Assembly (NCBI RefSeq): GCF_016741855.1
Contig: NZ_JAERRH010000021.1
Location: forward strand, 1-64,000
Source: Streptomyces musisoli
GTDB lineage: Bacteria; Actinomycetota; Actinomycetes; Streptomycetales; Streptomycetaceae
Direction: 5' to 3'
Length of the DNA stretch: 64,000 nt
Under the pieces are notes generated by a model. It made no database searches, had not been told where the DNA came from, and was given only the letters and a program-made list of their open reading frames with translations. Below, in pieces: positions 52,494 to 61,472 of the stretch (positions are counted from its first letter, which is position 1; the number at the start of each line of letters is the position of its first letter). Made by a program: the position numbers and the translations under genes.

Positions 52494-53944
52494 CCGCCCC
52501 CGGCACCCGGGCCGAGGCGCCCGCCGGGGACACCGACGACCTCGATGTCGAGGAGGCCCTGGCGCTGGTGAGGGAAGGCCACCGGGAATCCCGGGACGAC
52601 GGCACCGACGACGGGGCGGGCCAGGTGCCCGGCCCGTCCCCGCGGCCCGCCGGTGAACGGCCCGCCGAGCGGCACAGGGCCACCCCCTGGCCCCGGGCCC
52701 GCGAGATCGCGGCCCGTGCCGCGCGCGCCCAGGGCACGAGGGGCGAGGGAGGCGCCGCCGCCGGTGCCCGACGCGCCCCCGTCCAGGTGTCCCTCGGTGA
52801 CGCCCTCGGACTGGTCCTGGCCGCCCCCCTCGACGCGCTCACCGACCTGCCCTCCTTCGACACCTCCGCGATGGACGGCTGGGCGGTCGCCGGTCCAGGC
52901 CCCTGGCAGGTCCGGGAGGAGGGGGTGCTCGCCGGGCACGCGCAGCCCGAGCCGCTCACCGACGGCGAGGCCGTCCGCATCGCCACCGGTGCCCGCATCC
53001 CCGCCGACACCACCGCCGTCCTGCGGAGCGAGCACGGCCGGATCGACACCCAGGGCCGGCTGCACACCACCCTCCCCCACTCTCGGCTTCGCTCGAGCGG
53101 GGGGACCCCCATGCTGCACCACGGCCAGGACATCCGGCCACGCGGTCAGGAGTGCCGCAGCGGCGACCAGCTGCTGCCCGTGGGCACCCTGGTCACCCCC
53201 GCCGTCCTGGGCCTCGCCGCGGCGGCCGGCTACGACACGGTCACCGTCGTACCCCGCCCCCGCGTCGAAGTCCTCGTCCTCGGAGACGAGTTGCTCACCG
53301 AGGGTCTGCCGCACGACGGGCTGATCAGGGACGCGCTCGGCCCCATGCTCCCGCCGTGGCTGCGCGCGCTCGGAGCCGACGTCATCGCCGTCCGCCGGAT
53401 CGGCGACGACGCCCGGGCGCTCCGCAAGGCGGTCACCGGTTCCAAGGCCGACCTGATCGTCACCACGGGCGGCACCGCGGCCGGACCCGTCGACCACGTC
53501 CACCCGATCCTGGAACGCATCGGCGCCGAACTCCTCGTCGACGGTGTCAAGGTCCGCCCCGGCCACCCCATGCTGCTGGCCCGCACCAAGGACCACCAGC
53601 ACCTCGTCGGCCTGCCCGGCAACCCCCTCGCGGCCGTCTCCGGCCTGCTCACGCTCGCCGAACCCCTGCTGCGCACCCTCGCCGCCCATCCCGCCCCCGA
53701 GCCGTACACACTGCCCCTGAAAGAGGCGGTGCAGGGGCACCCGTACGACACCCGGCTCATCCCCGTGGTGCTGCGGGGCGACCACGCCGTGCCGCTGCAC
53801 TACAACGGCCCGGCCATGCTCCGCGGCGTCGCCGCCGCCGACGCGCTGGCCGTCGTACCCCCGGGCGGGGCCCGGCAGGGCGAGGAGGCGGAGCTGCTGG
53901 ACCTGCCTTGGGCGACCGCCGGAATCGGGGTGTGTTTCACGTGA
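52490..53944 (+). CDS. moeA: Molybdopterin molybdenumtransferase MoeA, N-terminally extended
   Basis: 484 residues. It inserts molybdate into adenylated molybdopterin. Motifs: PSFDTSAMDGWAV, VRIATGARIP, VLGDELL, TTGGTAAGPVDHVHPIL and LPGNPLAAVSG. The first ~105 residues (DVEEALALVREG then Pro/Arg-rich) extend beyond normal MoeA. Between residues ~195 and 208 (LPHSRLRSSGGTP) the coding sequence is formed by an inserted palindromic repeat at 53072-53111 that keeps the frame. The 3' end carries a parS site that also encodes the start of the next gene. Confidence 0.92.
   Translation: MTAPGTRAEAPAGDTDDLDVEEALALVREGHRESRDDGTDDGAGQVPGPSPRPAGERPAERHRATPWPRAREIAARAARAQGTRGEGGAAAGARRAPVQVSLGDALGLVLAAPLDALTDLPSFDTSAMDGWAVAGPGPWQVREEGVLAGHAQPEPLTDGEAVRIATGARIPADTTAVLRSEHGRIDTQGRLHTTLPHSRLRSSGGTPMLHHGQDIRPRGQECRSGDQLLPVGTLVTPAVLGLAAAAGYDTVTVVPRPRVEVLVLGDELLTEGLPHDGLIRDALGPMLPPWLRALGADVIAVRRIGDDARALRKAVTGSKADLIVTTGGTAAGPVDHVHPILERIGAELLVDGVKVRPGHPMLLARTKDHQHLVGLPGNPLAAVSGLLTLAEPLLRTLAAHPAPEPYTLPLKEAVQGHPYDTRLIPVVLRGDHAVPLHYNGPAMLRGVAAADALAVVPPGGARQGEEAELLDLPWATAGIGVCFT
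53072..53113. repeat. Dispersed palindromic element inserted in moeA
   Basis: CTCCCCCACTCTCGGCTTCG, then CTCGAGCGGGGGGACCCCCA: an imperfect inverted repeat of the short palindromic family found scattered in Streptomyces genomes, here in frame (encoding PHSRLRSSGGTP). Conserved MoeA proteins normally lack this loop. Confidence 0.7.
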
Positions 53945-53947
53945 AAC
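53934..53947. promoter_or_regulatory. parS centromere-like site
   Basis: GTTTCACGTGAAAC, an exact match to the Streptomyces parS consensus bound by ParB. It spans the last codons of moeA and the first codons (GTG AAA C) of the channel gene. Confidence 0.93.
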
Positions 53948-55038
53948 TTCCGGGCCATGACGCCATCGCCCGCCAGGTGGGCGACCACCTGGTGACCCAT
54001 CGGGTGAAACTGCCGAGAAAAGTGGTGGAGCGCCCGATCCGCCAGGTCGTCAAGCGGCTGATCATGGCCCTGCTGCTCCTGGTCGCCACCGCGTTCGTCG
54101 TCTACGCCGACCGGGACGGCTACCAGGACGACTCCGACGGCACCCTCGACCTGCTCGACGCGTTCTACTACGCGACCGTCACCCTCTCCACCACGGGATA
54201 CGGCGACATCACCCCGGTCAGTGACAGCGCCCGGCTCACCAACATCTTCGTCATCACGCCCCTGCGCGTGCTGTTCCTGATCATCCTGGTCGGCACCACG
54301 CTGGAGGTCCTCACCGAACGCACCCGGGAGGAATGGCGCCTGAACCGCTGGAGGTCCACCTTGCGCGACCACACCGTCGTCATCGGTTTCGGTACCAAGG
54401 GGCGGTCGGCCATCCAGACCGTCTGCGTGACCGGGCTGAAGAAGGAGCAGGTCGTCGTGGTCGACCCCAGTGCCAAGGCGATCGACGCGGCGACCGCCGA
54501 GGGCTACGCCGGGGTCATAGGTGACGCCACCCGCAGTGACGTGCTCAAGCAGGCGGAGGTCCACAAGGCCCGGCAGATCATCGTCGCCCCGCAGCGCGAC
54601 GACACCTCGGTCCTCGTCACGCTGACCGCCCGCCAGCTCAACCGCAGCGCCAAGATCGTGGCCGCCGTCCGCGAGGAGGAGAACGCCCCGCTGCTCAAGC
54701 AGTCCGGCGCCGATGCCGTCATCACCAGTTCCGGCGCGGCCGGCCGGCTGCTGGGCCTGTCCGTGCTCAGCCCCGCCGCCGGCATGGTGATGGAGGACCT
54801 CATCCAGCAGGGCAGCGGGCTGGACCTGGTGGAACGCCCGGTGGTCCGCGGCGAGGTGGGCATGAAGCCGCGGGAGACGGACGACCTCGTGGTGAGTGTC
54901 GTCCGCGGGCACCGGGTGCTCGGCTACGACGATCCGTCCGTCGGCACCCTCCAGCTGACCGACCGGCTCATCACCATCGTCCGGGCCACCCCGGCCGCCC
55001 AGGTCACCCCGAACATCCGCCCTCTGCCACGCGGATGA
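53941..55038 (+). CDS. TrkA-type potassium channel with RCK/NAD domain
   Basis: 365 residues. The two-helix pore segment has the K+ selectivity filter TTGYGDITP (FYYATVTLSTTGYGDITPVSD) flanked by membrane helices (LIMALLLLVATAFVVYA and IFVITPLRVLFLIILVG). A TrkA-N/RCK domain has the Rossmann motif HTVVIGFGTKGRSAI and VVVVDPSAKAIDAA, followed by TrkA-C. It forms a ligand-gated K+ channel. GTG start at 53941 overlaps the moeA stop and is half of the parS site. Confidence 0.92.
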   Translation: MKLPGHDAIARQVGDHLVTHRVKLPRKVVERPIRQVVKRLIMALLLLVATAFVVYADRDGYQDDSDGTLDLLDAFYYATVTLSTTGYGDITPVSDSARLTNIFVITPLRVLFLIILVGTTLEVLTERTREEWRLNRWRSTLRDHTVVIGFGTKGRSAIQTVCVTGLKKEQVVVVDPSAKAIDAATAEGYAGVIGDATRSDVLKQAEVHKARQIIVAPQRDDTSVLVTLTARQLNRSAKIVAAVREEENAPLLKQSGADAVITSSGAAGRLLGLSVLSPAAGMVMEDLIQQGSGLDLVERPVVRGEVGMKPRETDDLVVSVVRGHRVLGYDDPSVGTLQLTDRLITIVRATPAAQVTPNIRPLPRG

Positions 55039-55067
55039 CGGGGCCGTCGGGGAGTAGCGTCACCGGC

Positions 55068-56048
55068 ATGCATGCGATCACGATTCCCGAACCTGGTGGT
55101 CCCGAGGCGCTGGTGTGGGACGAGGTCCCCGACCCGGTGCCCGGCGAGGGCGAGGTGCTGGTCGAGGTGGTGGCCAGCGCCGTCAACCGCGCCGACATCC
55201 TGCAGCGCCAGGGCTTCTACAACCCACCGCCCGGTGCCTCCGCCCACCCCGGCCTCGAGTGCTCCGGCAGGATCGCCGCGCTCGGCCCCGGCGTCTCCGG
55301 CTGGGCCGTCGGCGACCAGGTGTGCGCGCTGCTCGCCGGCGGCGGCTACGCCGAGAAGGTCGCCGTACCGGCCGGGCAACTGCTGCCCGTGCCCGAGGGC
55401 GTCGACCTCACCCGGGCGGCGGCGCTGCCCGAGGTGGTCTGCACGGTCTGGTCCAACGTGTTCATGGTCGCCCACCTGCGTCCGGGCGAGACGCTGCTGG
55501 TGCACGGCGGCTCCAGCGGCATCGGCACCATGGCGATCCAGCTCGCCAAGGCCGTCGGCGCCAGGGTCGCGGTGACCGCCGGCACGAAGGAGAAGCTGGA
55601 CCAGTGCGCCGAACTCGGCGCGGACGTGCTCATCAACTACCGCGAGCAGGACTTCGTCGCCGAGATCAGGCAGGCCACCGACGGCGCGGGCGCCGACGTC
55701 ATCCTCGACAACATGGGGGCCAAGTACCTGGACCGCAACGTCCAGGCCCTCGCGGTCAACGGGCGCCTCGCGATCATCGGCATGCAGGGCGGAGTCAAGG
55801 GCGAGCTGAACATCGCCGCGCTGCTCAACAAGCGGGCCGCGATCAGCGCGACCTCGCTGCGCGCACGGCCGCTGAGCGAGAAGGCGGCCATCGTCGCCGC
55901 CGTACGCGAGCACGTGTGGCCCCTGTTCGCCGCCGGGCACGTCCGCCCGGTCGTCGACCGTGAGCTGCCGATGCGGGAGGCGGCCGAGGCGCACCGCCTG
56001 GTGGAGGCGAGCGGTCACATCGGCAAGGTGCTGCTGGTGGCGGCGTAG
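55068..56048 (+). CDS. NAD(P)H-quinone oxidoreductase, zinc-independent MDR family
   Basis: 326 residues. It belongs to the medium-chain dehydrogenase/reductase group without catalytic zinc: VVASAVNRADILQRQGFYNPPPGASAHPGLECSGRI (entry), VHGGSSGIGTMAIQLAKAVGARV (NADPH pocket) and VNGRLAIIGMQGG. It reduces quinones or related enones. ATG at 55068, where MHAITIPEPGG matches family N-termini and TAGCGT 7-8 nt upstream suggests a leaderless message. An ATG at 55035 overlapping the previous stop is the alternative. Confidence 0.9.
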   Translation: MHAITIPEPGGPEALVWDEVPDPVPGEGEVLVEVVASAVNRADILQRQGFYNPPPGASAHPGLECSGRIAALGPGVSGWAVGDQVCALLAGGGYAEKVAVPAGQLLPVPEGVDLTRAAALPEVVCTVWSNVFMVAHLRPGETLLVHGGSSGIGTMAIQLAKAVGARVAVTAGTKEKLDQCAELGADVLINYREQDFVAEIRQATDGAGADVILDNMGAKYLDRNVQALAVNGRLAIIGMQGGVKGELNIAALLNKRAAISATSLRARPLSEKAAIVAAVREHVWPLFAAGHVRPVVDRELPMREAAEAHRLVEASGHIGKVLLVAA

Positions 56049-56070
56049 CGGCCGGGCCGGTGCCGGACGG

Positions 56071-56835
56071 TCAGCTCCTGCGGAGCCGCAGGCCCAGGAA
56101 CGCCAGTCCCAGGCCCAGGCCTATGAGGACGAGGCCGCTGCCCAGCGGGAGGATCCGCAGGACCGGCTCGGTGGCGGCCTCGCCCCGCTCGGCCGCCTGC
56201 CGGGCGTCGGGTGTCAGCGGGGGCGTGGCGGAGTCGAGGCCGGTCCCGACGGACGGCTCGTAGGCGGTGGGCAGGTTCGTGGTCTCCGGTTCCGCCGGCT
56301 GTGCGGCCTGGGTGGCCGGAGCGGGATCGTCGTCGCCCTCCACCTCGGTCGAGGGGCCGTCCGGCCGGCCCGGCCGCATCCGTCCCTCACCGGCCCGGCT
56401 GCCCGCCCGGGACGGCGAGGCGGAGGCGAGCGGGAGATAGGGGAGGACCGACGCCGAGGCGGAGTCGGACGGCATGGGCACGGGGGTGGCCGGGTCCGGC
56501 TGTGCGAGGCCGTCGGGAGCGGACGGCTCCGGGCTCGGGCCTTCGTGCCCCGGCCGCTGCTCCTCCGGGTGCCCGCGGACCGGCGCCGAGTGGTGCGCGG
56601 GCGAGTGCTCCGCAGCCGGGTGCCGCGGGTCGGAGCGGTCCGGGGACGCGTGCCCCGTCGGCCCGCGCTCCTCCTCTCCGTGCCCCGTGGCGGACACCCG
56701 GGCGGGGTCCGGCCCGGCGGGGTACGCGGCCGTGCTGCCGTACGCGACGGCGACGCCGTACAGCGGCAGAGCCGCCACTGTCAGGACGGCCAGCAGCCTC
56801 AGACGGCGGAACGTGAGACGTAGGCGTGGAGTCAC
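56071..56835 (-). CDS. Surface-exposed anchored protein, function unknown
   Basis: 254 residues. A signal helix (LLAVLTVAALPLYGVAVAYG) follows a basic start (VTPRLRLTFRRLR). A long Pro/Ser/His-rich extracellular stretch (HPAAEHSPAHHSAPVRGHPEEQRPGHEGP) and a C-terminal hydrophobic helix (GLVLIGLGLGLAFLGLRLRRS) anchor it. No catalytic motif is seen. GTG at 56835 with GGGAGG is the chosen start. A DnaA-box-like TTATCCACA (reverse, 56870-56878) lies in its upstream gap. Confidence 0.7.
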   Translation of the reverse strand: MTPRLRLTFRRLRLLAVLTVAALPLYGVAVAYGSTAAYPAGPDPARVSATGHGEEERGPTGHASPDRSDPRHPAAEHSPAHHSAPVRGHPEEQRPGHEGPSPEPSAPDGLAQPDPATPVPMPSDSASASVLPYLPLASASPSRAGSRAGEGRMRPGRPDGPSTEVEGDDDPAPATQAAQPAEPETTNLPTAYEPSVGTGLDSATPPLTPDARQAAERGEAATEPVLRILPLGSGLVLIGLGLGLAFLGLRLRRS

Positions 56836-57009
56836 GTCGGTGACCTCCCGGAGCCCAGGTGTCGTGACTTGTGGATAACCGACGGGAATAAGCCTCACAT
56901 TCAACGCCTGATAGGGCATTTCGGATTGCTCCGTCAGGTCTAAACGGTGGATCAACCCCATGAGGGGGCACCACGGTGATGAGGTGTTGGCGTGCGAGAG
57001 AATGGCGGC

Positions 57010-57552
57010 ATGGAGATGCCGAGGAACGAACGGTCGCCGGAGAATCCCCAGATCCTCGTCGTGGGGCAGGACGGAATGGCGCTCGGCGGCGGCGGGGACC
57101 AGGACTCCCGTGAGACCCCGCTGACGGAGCAGGTGGAACAGCCGGCCAAGGTCATGCGGATCGGCAGCATGATCAAGCAGCTTCTGGAGGAGGTGCGCGC
57201 GGCTCCCCTCGACGAGGCCAGCCGGGTACGGCTGAAGGAGATCCACGCCAGCTCGGTGAAGGAGCTGGAGGACGGCCTGGCCCCGGAGCTGGTCGAGGAA
57301 CTGGAGCGGCTCTCCCTGCCGTTCACCGACGAGGCCACCCCCAGCGACGCCGAACTGCGCATCGCGCAGGCACAGTTGGTGGGCTGGCTGGAAGGCCTCT
57401 TCCACGGGATCCAGACGACACTGTTCGCCCAGCAGATGGCCGCGCGGGCCCAACTGGAGCAGATGCGCCGCGCGCTCCCGCCGGGCGTCTCCGGTCACGA
57501 GGGGGGCGACGAGCACCACGCGGGCGGCCGCTCGGGCGGGCCGTACCTGTAA
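57010..57552 (+). CDS. bpa: Bacterial proteasome activator Bpa
   Basis: 180 residues. The DUF2587 domain includes VMRIGSMIKQLLEEVRAAPLDEASRVRLKEIHASSVKELEDGLAPELVEELERLSLPF and LGWLEGLFHGIQTTLFAQQMAARAQLEQMRRAL. Bpa forms rings that open the 20S proteasome without ATP by inserting a C-terminal GQYL; here the end is GPYL. ATG at 57010 is favoured over a GTG at 56992 since the family begins MEMPRNERSPENPQILVVGQDG. Confidence 0.93.
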   Translation: MEMPRNERSPENPQILVVGQDGMALGGGGDQDSRETPLTEQVEQPAKVMRIGSMIKQLLEEVRAAPLDEASRVRLKEIHASSVKELEDGLAPELVEELERLSLPFTDEATPSDAELRIAQAQLVGWLEGLFHGIQTTLFAQQMAARAQLEQMRRALPPGVSGHEGGDEHHAGGRSGGPYL

Positions 57553-57678
57553 CGCGGGCGGGCCGTGGCCGAAGGCGGCCGCCGGGGCGCGGGCGGCTCG
57601 CCCGTCGCGGCACCTGAGGCGGCCCACCCGGCCGCCCGGTACGCGGCCCACGCACCCGACTCATCCATGACACACGAA

Positions 57679-57704
57679 GGGCCCGGCGGACGACCGCCGG
57701 GCCC
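57679..57704. terminator. Terminator between bpa and the kinase gene
   Basis: Perfect GGGCCCGGCGG-ACGA-CCGCCGGGCCC hairpin between convergent genes ending at 57552 and 57764. Confidence 0.85.
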
Positions 57705-57763
57705 GACCTATGCCCCGACCCGCGGGGCCGGCGGGGGCTGTGTCCGCACCGCCCCCGCCCGGA

Positions 57764-59407
57764 TCACTGGGGATTGCCGGTCGACACGCTCAGCTGGATG
57801 CTGCCCGGATCGTCCGGGTCGATGTCCGTGCCCGCGGCGGGGAACTGGTTCAGGACGGTTCCGTCGCCCCAGGTGTTGTCGTCCTGGTCCTTGATGTCCC
57901 ACTTCCAGCCCGCGGCCTGGAGGCACTCCTTCACGGAGTCGATGTCCTTGTAGCGCAGGTCGGGCATCTCGGCCTTCTCCGGGTCCTTCCACGACTCCTG
58001 CGGATCGGTGCACTTCTCCTTGTCGATCCGCCGGGTGTGGTCCGGGCCGCGGTAGCCCGCGCGGTGGGACGAGGACGCCGAGGCGCTGGAGCCGCCGCTG
58101 CCGCCCTTGCTGTCGTCGCCGTTGTCCTTCAGCGTCAGCGCGACGATCAGCCCGGCCACCACGACGGCCGCCACCGCCACGGAGCCGATCACCACCGGCC
58201 GCTTGCTCCGGCCGCCGCCGGCGGGCTGCCCGGCCGGCTGCGGCGAGATCGTGTACGGCGGCGGGGTCTGCGGTGCGGTCTGCGGGCCGTAGCCCACGGC
58301 AGGCGTCTGGTACCCGCCCTGCTGCGGGTAGCCGTAGGACGGGGCGGGCGTCGGGTGGCCGTAGGGGTTCGGGACCGGGGTCGGATGCGGAGCCGGCTGG
58401 TACGGCGTCTGCACCTGACCCTGCTGCGCCGGGGGCGCCTGGCCGACCGGCGGGAACACCGCGGAGCCGACGCCCGAGCCGCTCTGCTGCGGCCCGGCGC
58501 CCGGCACGATGCTCGGCGCGGCCGCCTGGAAGGACGCCGCGACCCGCAGGCACTCGGCACGCATGGACTCGGCGGTCGGGAAGCGCTCGTTCGGGTTCTT
58601 CTTCAGCGCGCGGGCGACCAGCGCGTCCACGGCGGGCGGCAGGGCGCGGTTGACGGAGGAGGGCGCCACCGGCTCCTCCTGCACATGCGCGTAGGCGATC
58701 GCCAGCGGCGAGTCCGCGTCGAACGGCAGCCGCCCGGTGACGAGCTGGAACAGCATGATGCCGACCGAGTACAGGTCGGAACGGGCGTCCACGCCCCGGC
58801 CCAGGGCCTGCTCGGGCGAGAGGTACTGCGGGGTGCCGACGACCATGCCGGTCTGGGTCATCGAGGTGACGCCGGACTGCATGGCGCGGGCGATGCCGAA
58901 GTCCATGACCTTGACCACGCCACGCTTGGTGGTCATCACGTTGCCCGGCTTGATGTCGCGGTGGACCAGCCCCATCTCGTGGCTGATCTCCAGGGCTGCG
59001 AGCACGTCGGCGGTGACCTTCAGCGCCTTGTCGGCGGGCATCGCGCCGTACTGCCGTATGTCCTGCTCCAGGACCGAGCCCAGCGGCCGGCCCTCGACGT
59101 ACTCCATGACGATGTACGGCGTCGCCATGCCGTTCAGCTCGTCCTCGCCCGTGTCGAAGACGGAGACGATATTGGTGTGCGTGAGCTTGGCCACGGCCTG
59201 CGCCTCGCGGCGGAAGCGCTCCCGGAACGCCTGCTCCCGGCCGAGTTCGGTGTGGAGCGTCTTGATCGCCACCTGGCGGTCCAGCACCGTGTCGTACGCC
59301 AGGTGCACCGAGGCCATACCGCCCTCGCCCAGCAAGTCGCGCAGCTGATAGCGGCCACCGGCCAGCGCCTGCCCCGCGTACCGGCCGTGTGCGCCGTCCT
59401 GGCTCAT
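57764..59407 (-). CDS. Ser/Thr protein kinase with one PASTA domain
   Basis: 547 residues. Kinase domain ~20-285: Lys49 (VAIKTL), Asp151 (HRDIKPGNVM), DFG at 169-171 (VMDFGIARAM). A Pro/Tyr/Gln-rich linker (YGYPQQGGYQTPAVGYGPQTAPQTPPPY) leads to a transmembrane helix (~404-426). Outside is one PASTA domain (~481-543, MPDLRYKDIDSVKECLQAAGWKW), which may sense wall fragments. ATG at 59407, where MSQDGAHGRYAGQALAGGRYQL fits. It is divergent from a similar kinase at 59751. Confidence 0.94.
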   Translation of the reverse strand: MSQDGAHGRYAGQALAGGRYQLRDLLGEGGMASVHLAYDTVLDRQVAIKTLHTELGREQAFRERFRREAQAVAKLTHTNIVSVFDTGEDELNGMATPYIVMEYVEGRPLGSVLEQDIRQYGAMPADKALKVTADVLAALEISHEMGLVHRDIKPGNVMTTKRGVVKVMDFGIARAMQSGVTSMTQTGMVVGTPQYLSPEQALGRGVDARSDLYSVGIMLFQLVTGRLPFDADSPLAIAYAHVQEEPVAPSSVNRALPPAVDALVARALKKNPNERFPTAESMRAECLRVAASFQAAAPSIVPGAGPQQSGSGVGSAVFPPVGQAPPAQQGQVQTPYQPAPHPTPVPNPYGHPTPAPSYGYPQQGGYQTPAVGYGPQTAPQTPPPYTISPQPAGQPAGGGRSKRPVVIGSVAVAAVVVAGLIVALTLKDNGDDSKGGSGGSSASASSSHRAGYRGPDHTRRIDKEKCTDPQESWKDPEKAEMPDLRYKDIDSVKECLQAAGWKWDIKDQDDNTWGDGTVLNQFPAAGTDIDPDDPGSIQLSVSTGNPQ

Positions 59408-59750
59408 CTCTCCGCGTCCCCCACTGGCCGTCCGGCGCCGTCCTCCAGCGAACAGGCCTTGATCGAATGTGTCATTCCCGGCCAAGTCTGCCCCAGGGCA
59501 CCGACACGTCAAGCTCGGTGCCCGTTCCGTGACCGTACGCGCAAGAAGCGTCGCGCAAGCGTTACAGGGGACGTACGACCGGCGCACAGAATTTGCACGA
59601 CAGCGCGTGCTACAGGTTTCATGACCGGTCCGTCTCGGGTCGGTCCCGGTTGCCGTTCCGAACCGGTGGCCCCCACGGAGGCTGTAGCGTGGCCGACGGA
59701 GACCGTGACAACACCGCGCGCACCGCGGGCAGAAACGACGGCGAGGACTG
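59408..59750. other. Divergent promoter region between two kinase genes
   Basis: 343 bp without a gene. A TAGCGT hexamer near 59683 could be a -10 for the kinase at 59751, and CGTACG words and GCGCAAG repeats occur at 59533-59570. No regulator site is assigned. Confidence 0.4.
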
Positions 59751-61400
59751 ATGGCACAGACGCAGCGCTCTCAGGGCCCGTCCGACCCCGAGGCGACTGG
59801 CGGCGGCATGTCAGACTCGCCGGAGCTGTGGGGCAACGGCGGGCTCGTCGGCGACGGTCGGTACCGGCTCACGCACCGGCTGGGCCGCGGCGGCATGGCC
59901 GAGGTGTTCGCGGCCGAGGACGTCCGTCTGGGCCGCACGGTAGCCGTCAAGCTGCTCCGCGCGGACCTGGCCGAGGATCCGGTCTCCAAGGCGCGTTTCA
60001 CCCGCGAGGCACAGTCCGTCGCAGGACTCAACCACCACGCGATCGTCGCCGTGTACGACTCCGGCGAGGACGTGGTGGGCGGCCAGTCCGTGCCGTACAT
60101 CGTCATGGAACTGGTCGAGGGCCGCACCATCCGCGACCTGCTGCTGAACGCCGAGGCGCCGGGCCCCGAGCAGGCGCTCATCATCGTCTCCGGCGTGCTG
60201 GAGGCGCTCGCCTACTCGCACCAGCATGGCATCGTCCACCGTGACATCAAGCCGGCGAATGTCATCATCACCCACAGCGGTGCCGTCAAGGTGATGGACT
60301 TCGGCATCGCCCGCGCCCTGCACGGCGCGTCCACGACGATGACGCAGACCGGCATGGTCATGGGCACCCCGCAGTACCTCTCCCCGGAGCAGGCGCTCGG
60401 CAAGGCCGTCGACCACCGCTCCGACCTGTACGCGACCGGCTGCCTGCTGTACGAACTCCTCGCGCTGCGGCCCCCGTTCACCGGTGAGACCCCGCTGTCG
60501 GTGGTGTACCAGCACGTCCAGGACATGCCGGTGCCGCCGTCGCAGGTCGTCGAGGGGACGTGCCCGCCCGAGCTGGACGGCCTGGTCATGCGCTCCCTCG
60601 CCAAGGAGCCCGACGACCGGTTCCAGACGGCCGAGGAGATGCGCGGCCTGGTCCAGTACGGCCTGCAGATGCTGTACGACCAGGGCGCCCACACCGGCAC
60701 CTGGAACACCGGTCCGGTCGAGGCGCACGACGGCCGGCACACCCCGGCGGGCGGCTTCGCCGGAACGACCGCCATGCCGCACCCCATGAACGGGGGCGGC
60801 ACCGCGCAGATCCCGCAGCCGATCCTGCCCGCGGGCTACGGCAGCGGCGACGACGGCGGCTTCGAGGGGCACGGAAACAAGGGCAGCGGACGCGGCAAGC
60901 TGTGGATCCTCGCCGTCCTCGCGGTCATCGCGATCGCGGCGGGCGTGGCGCTGGCGCTGAAGAACACGGGCGGCACCGGCGGCAGCGGCACCGACACCAA
61001 GCCGACGACGACGCACTCCAAGAGCACGAAGCACGAATCGCCCTCCCCGAGCCCGTCCGACGACGACACCGGTCAGCCCACCGATACCCAGACGGACACC
61101 GGCAGCTCGGACACCGGCACCGGCACCGGCTCCGGCTGGCCGCCGGCGACCCCGCCGTCGTACAGCCAGTCGCAGTCGGCCCCGTCCACCCCGAGCGGCG
61201 AGCCGTCGAACCCGCAGCCCTCGCAGTCGCAGCCGACGGACCCGACGGACGGCGGGACCACGGAGGGTGGCGGCACCACCGACGGCACCACCGACGGGAC
61301 CACCGACGGCGGCGGCACCACCGACGGCACCACCACGGAGGGCGGCACCACCACCGACGGGACCACGACGGACGGCGTCACGGGCGAAACCACCGGTTGA
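59751..61400 (+). CDS. Ser/Thr protein kinase with Thr/Gly/Asp-rich extracellular tail
   Basis: 549 residues. Kinase domain ~35-300: Lys67 (VAVKLL), Asp165 (HRDIKPANVII), VMDFGIARAL, and GTPQYLSPEQ. A transmembrane helix (~384-403) ends in KNTGG. The extracellular part is a low-complexity run of TDGTT/GGTTDGT/SQSQ units (~405-549) with no PASTA or other fold. The tail could span the wall or be glycosylated. ATG at 59751. Paired head-to-head with the PASTA kinase at 57764. Confidence 0.93.
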   Translation: MAQTQRSQGPSDPEATGGGMSDSPELWGNGGLVGDGRYRLTHRLGRGGMAEVFAAEDVRLGRTVAVKLLRADLAEDPVSKARFTREAQSVAGLNHHAIVAVYDSGEDVVGGQSVPYIVMELVEGRTIRDLLLNAEAPGPEQALIIVSGVLEALAYSHQHGIVHRDIKPANVIITHSGAVKVMDFGIARALHGASTTMTQTGMVMGTPQYLSPEQALGKAVDHRSDLYATGCLLYELLALRPPFTGETPLSVVYQHVQDMPVPPSQVVEGTCPPELDGLVMRSLAKEPDDRFQTAEEMRGLVQYGLQMLYDQGAHTGTWNTGPVEAHDGRHTPAGGFAGTTAMPHPMNGGGTAQIPQPILPAGYGSGDDGGFEGHGNKGSGRGKLWILAVLAVIAIAAGVALALKNTGGTGGSGTDTKPTTTHSKSTKHESPSPSPSDDDTGQPTDTQTDTGSSDTGTGTGSGWPPATPPSYSQSQSAPSTPSGEPSNPQPSQSQPTDPTDGGTTEGGGTTDGTTDGTTDGGGTTDGTTTEGGTTTDGTTTDGVTGETTG

Positions 61401-61472
61401 AGCACCCCCACGGCGGCCGGGACGGCATGGCCCGACCCGGCCTGACCTGACCTCGTCCCGGTCCGTCCCGGC

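Noticed and set aside
54003..54012. GGTGAAACTG as a second parS next to the perfect one
   Set aside because: Again only a half-site (CATCGG upstream does not match GTTTCAC).
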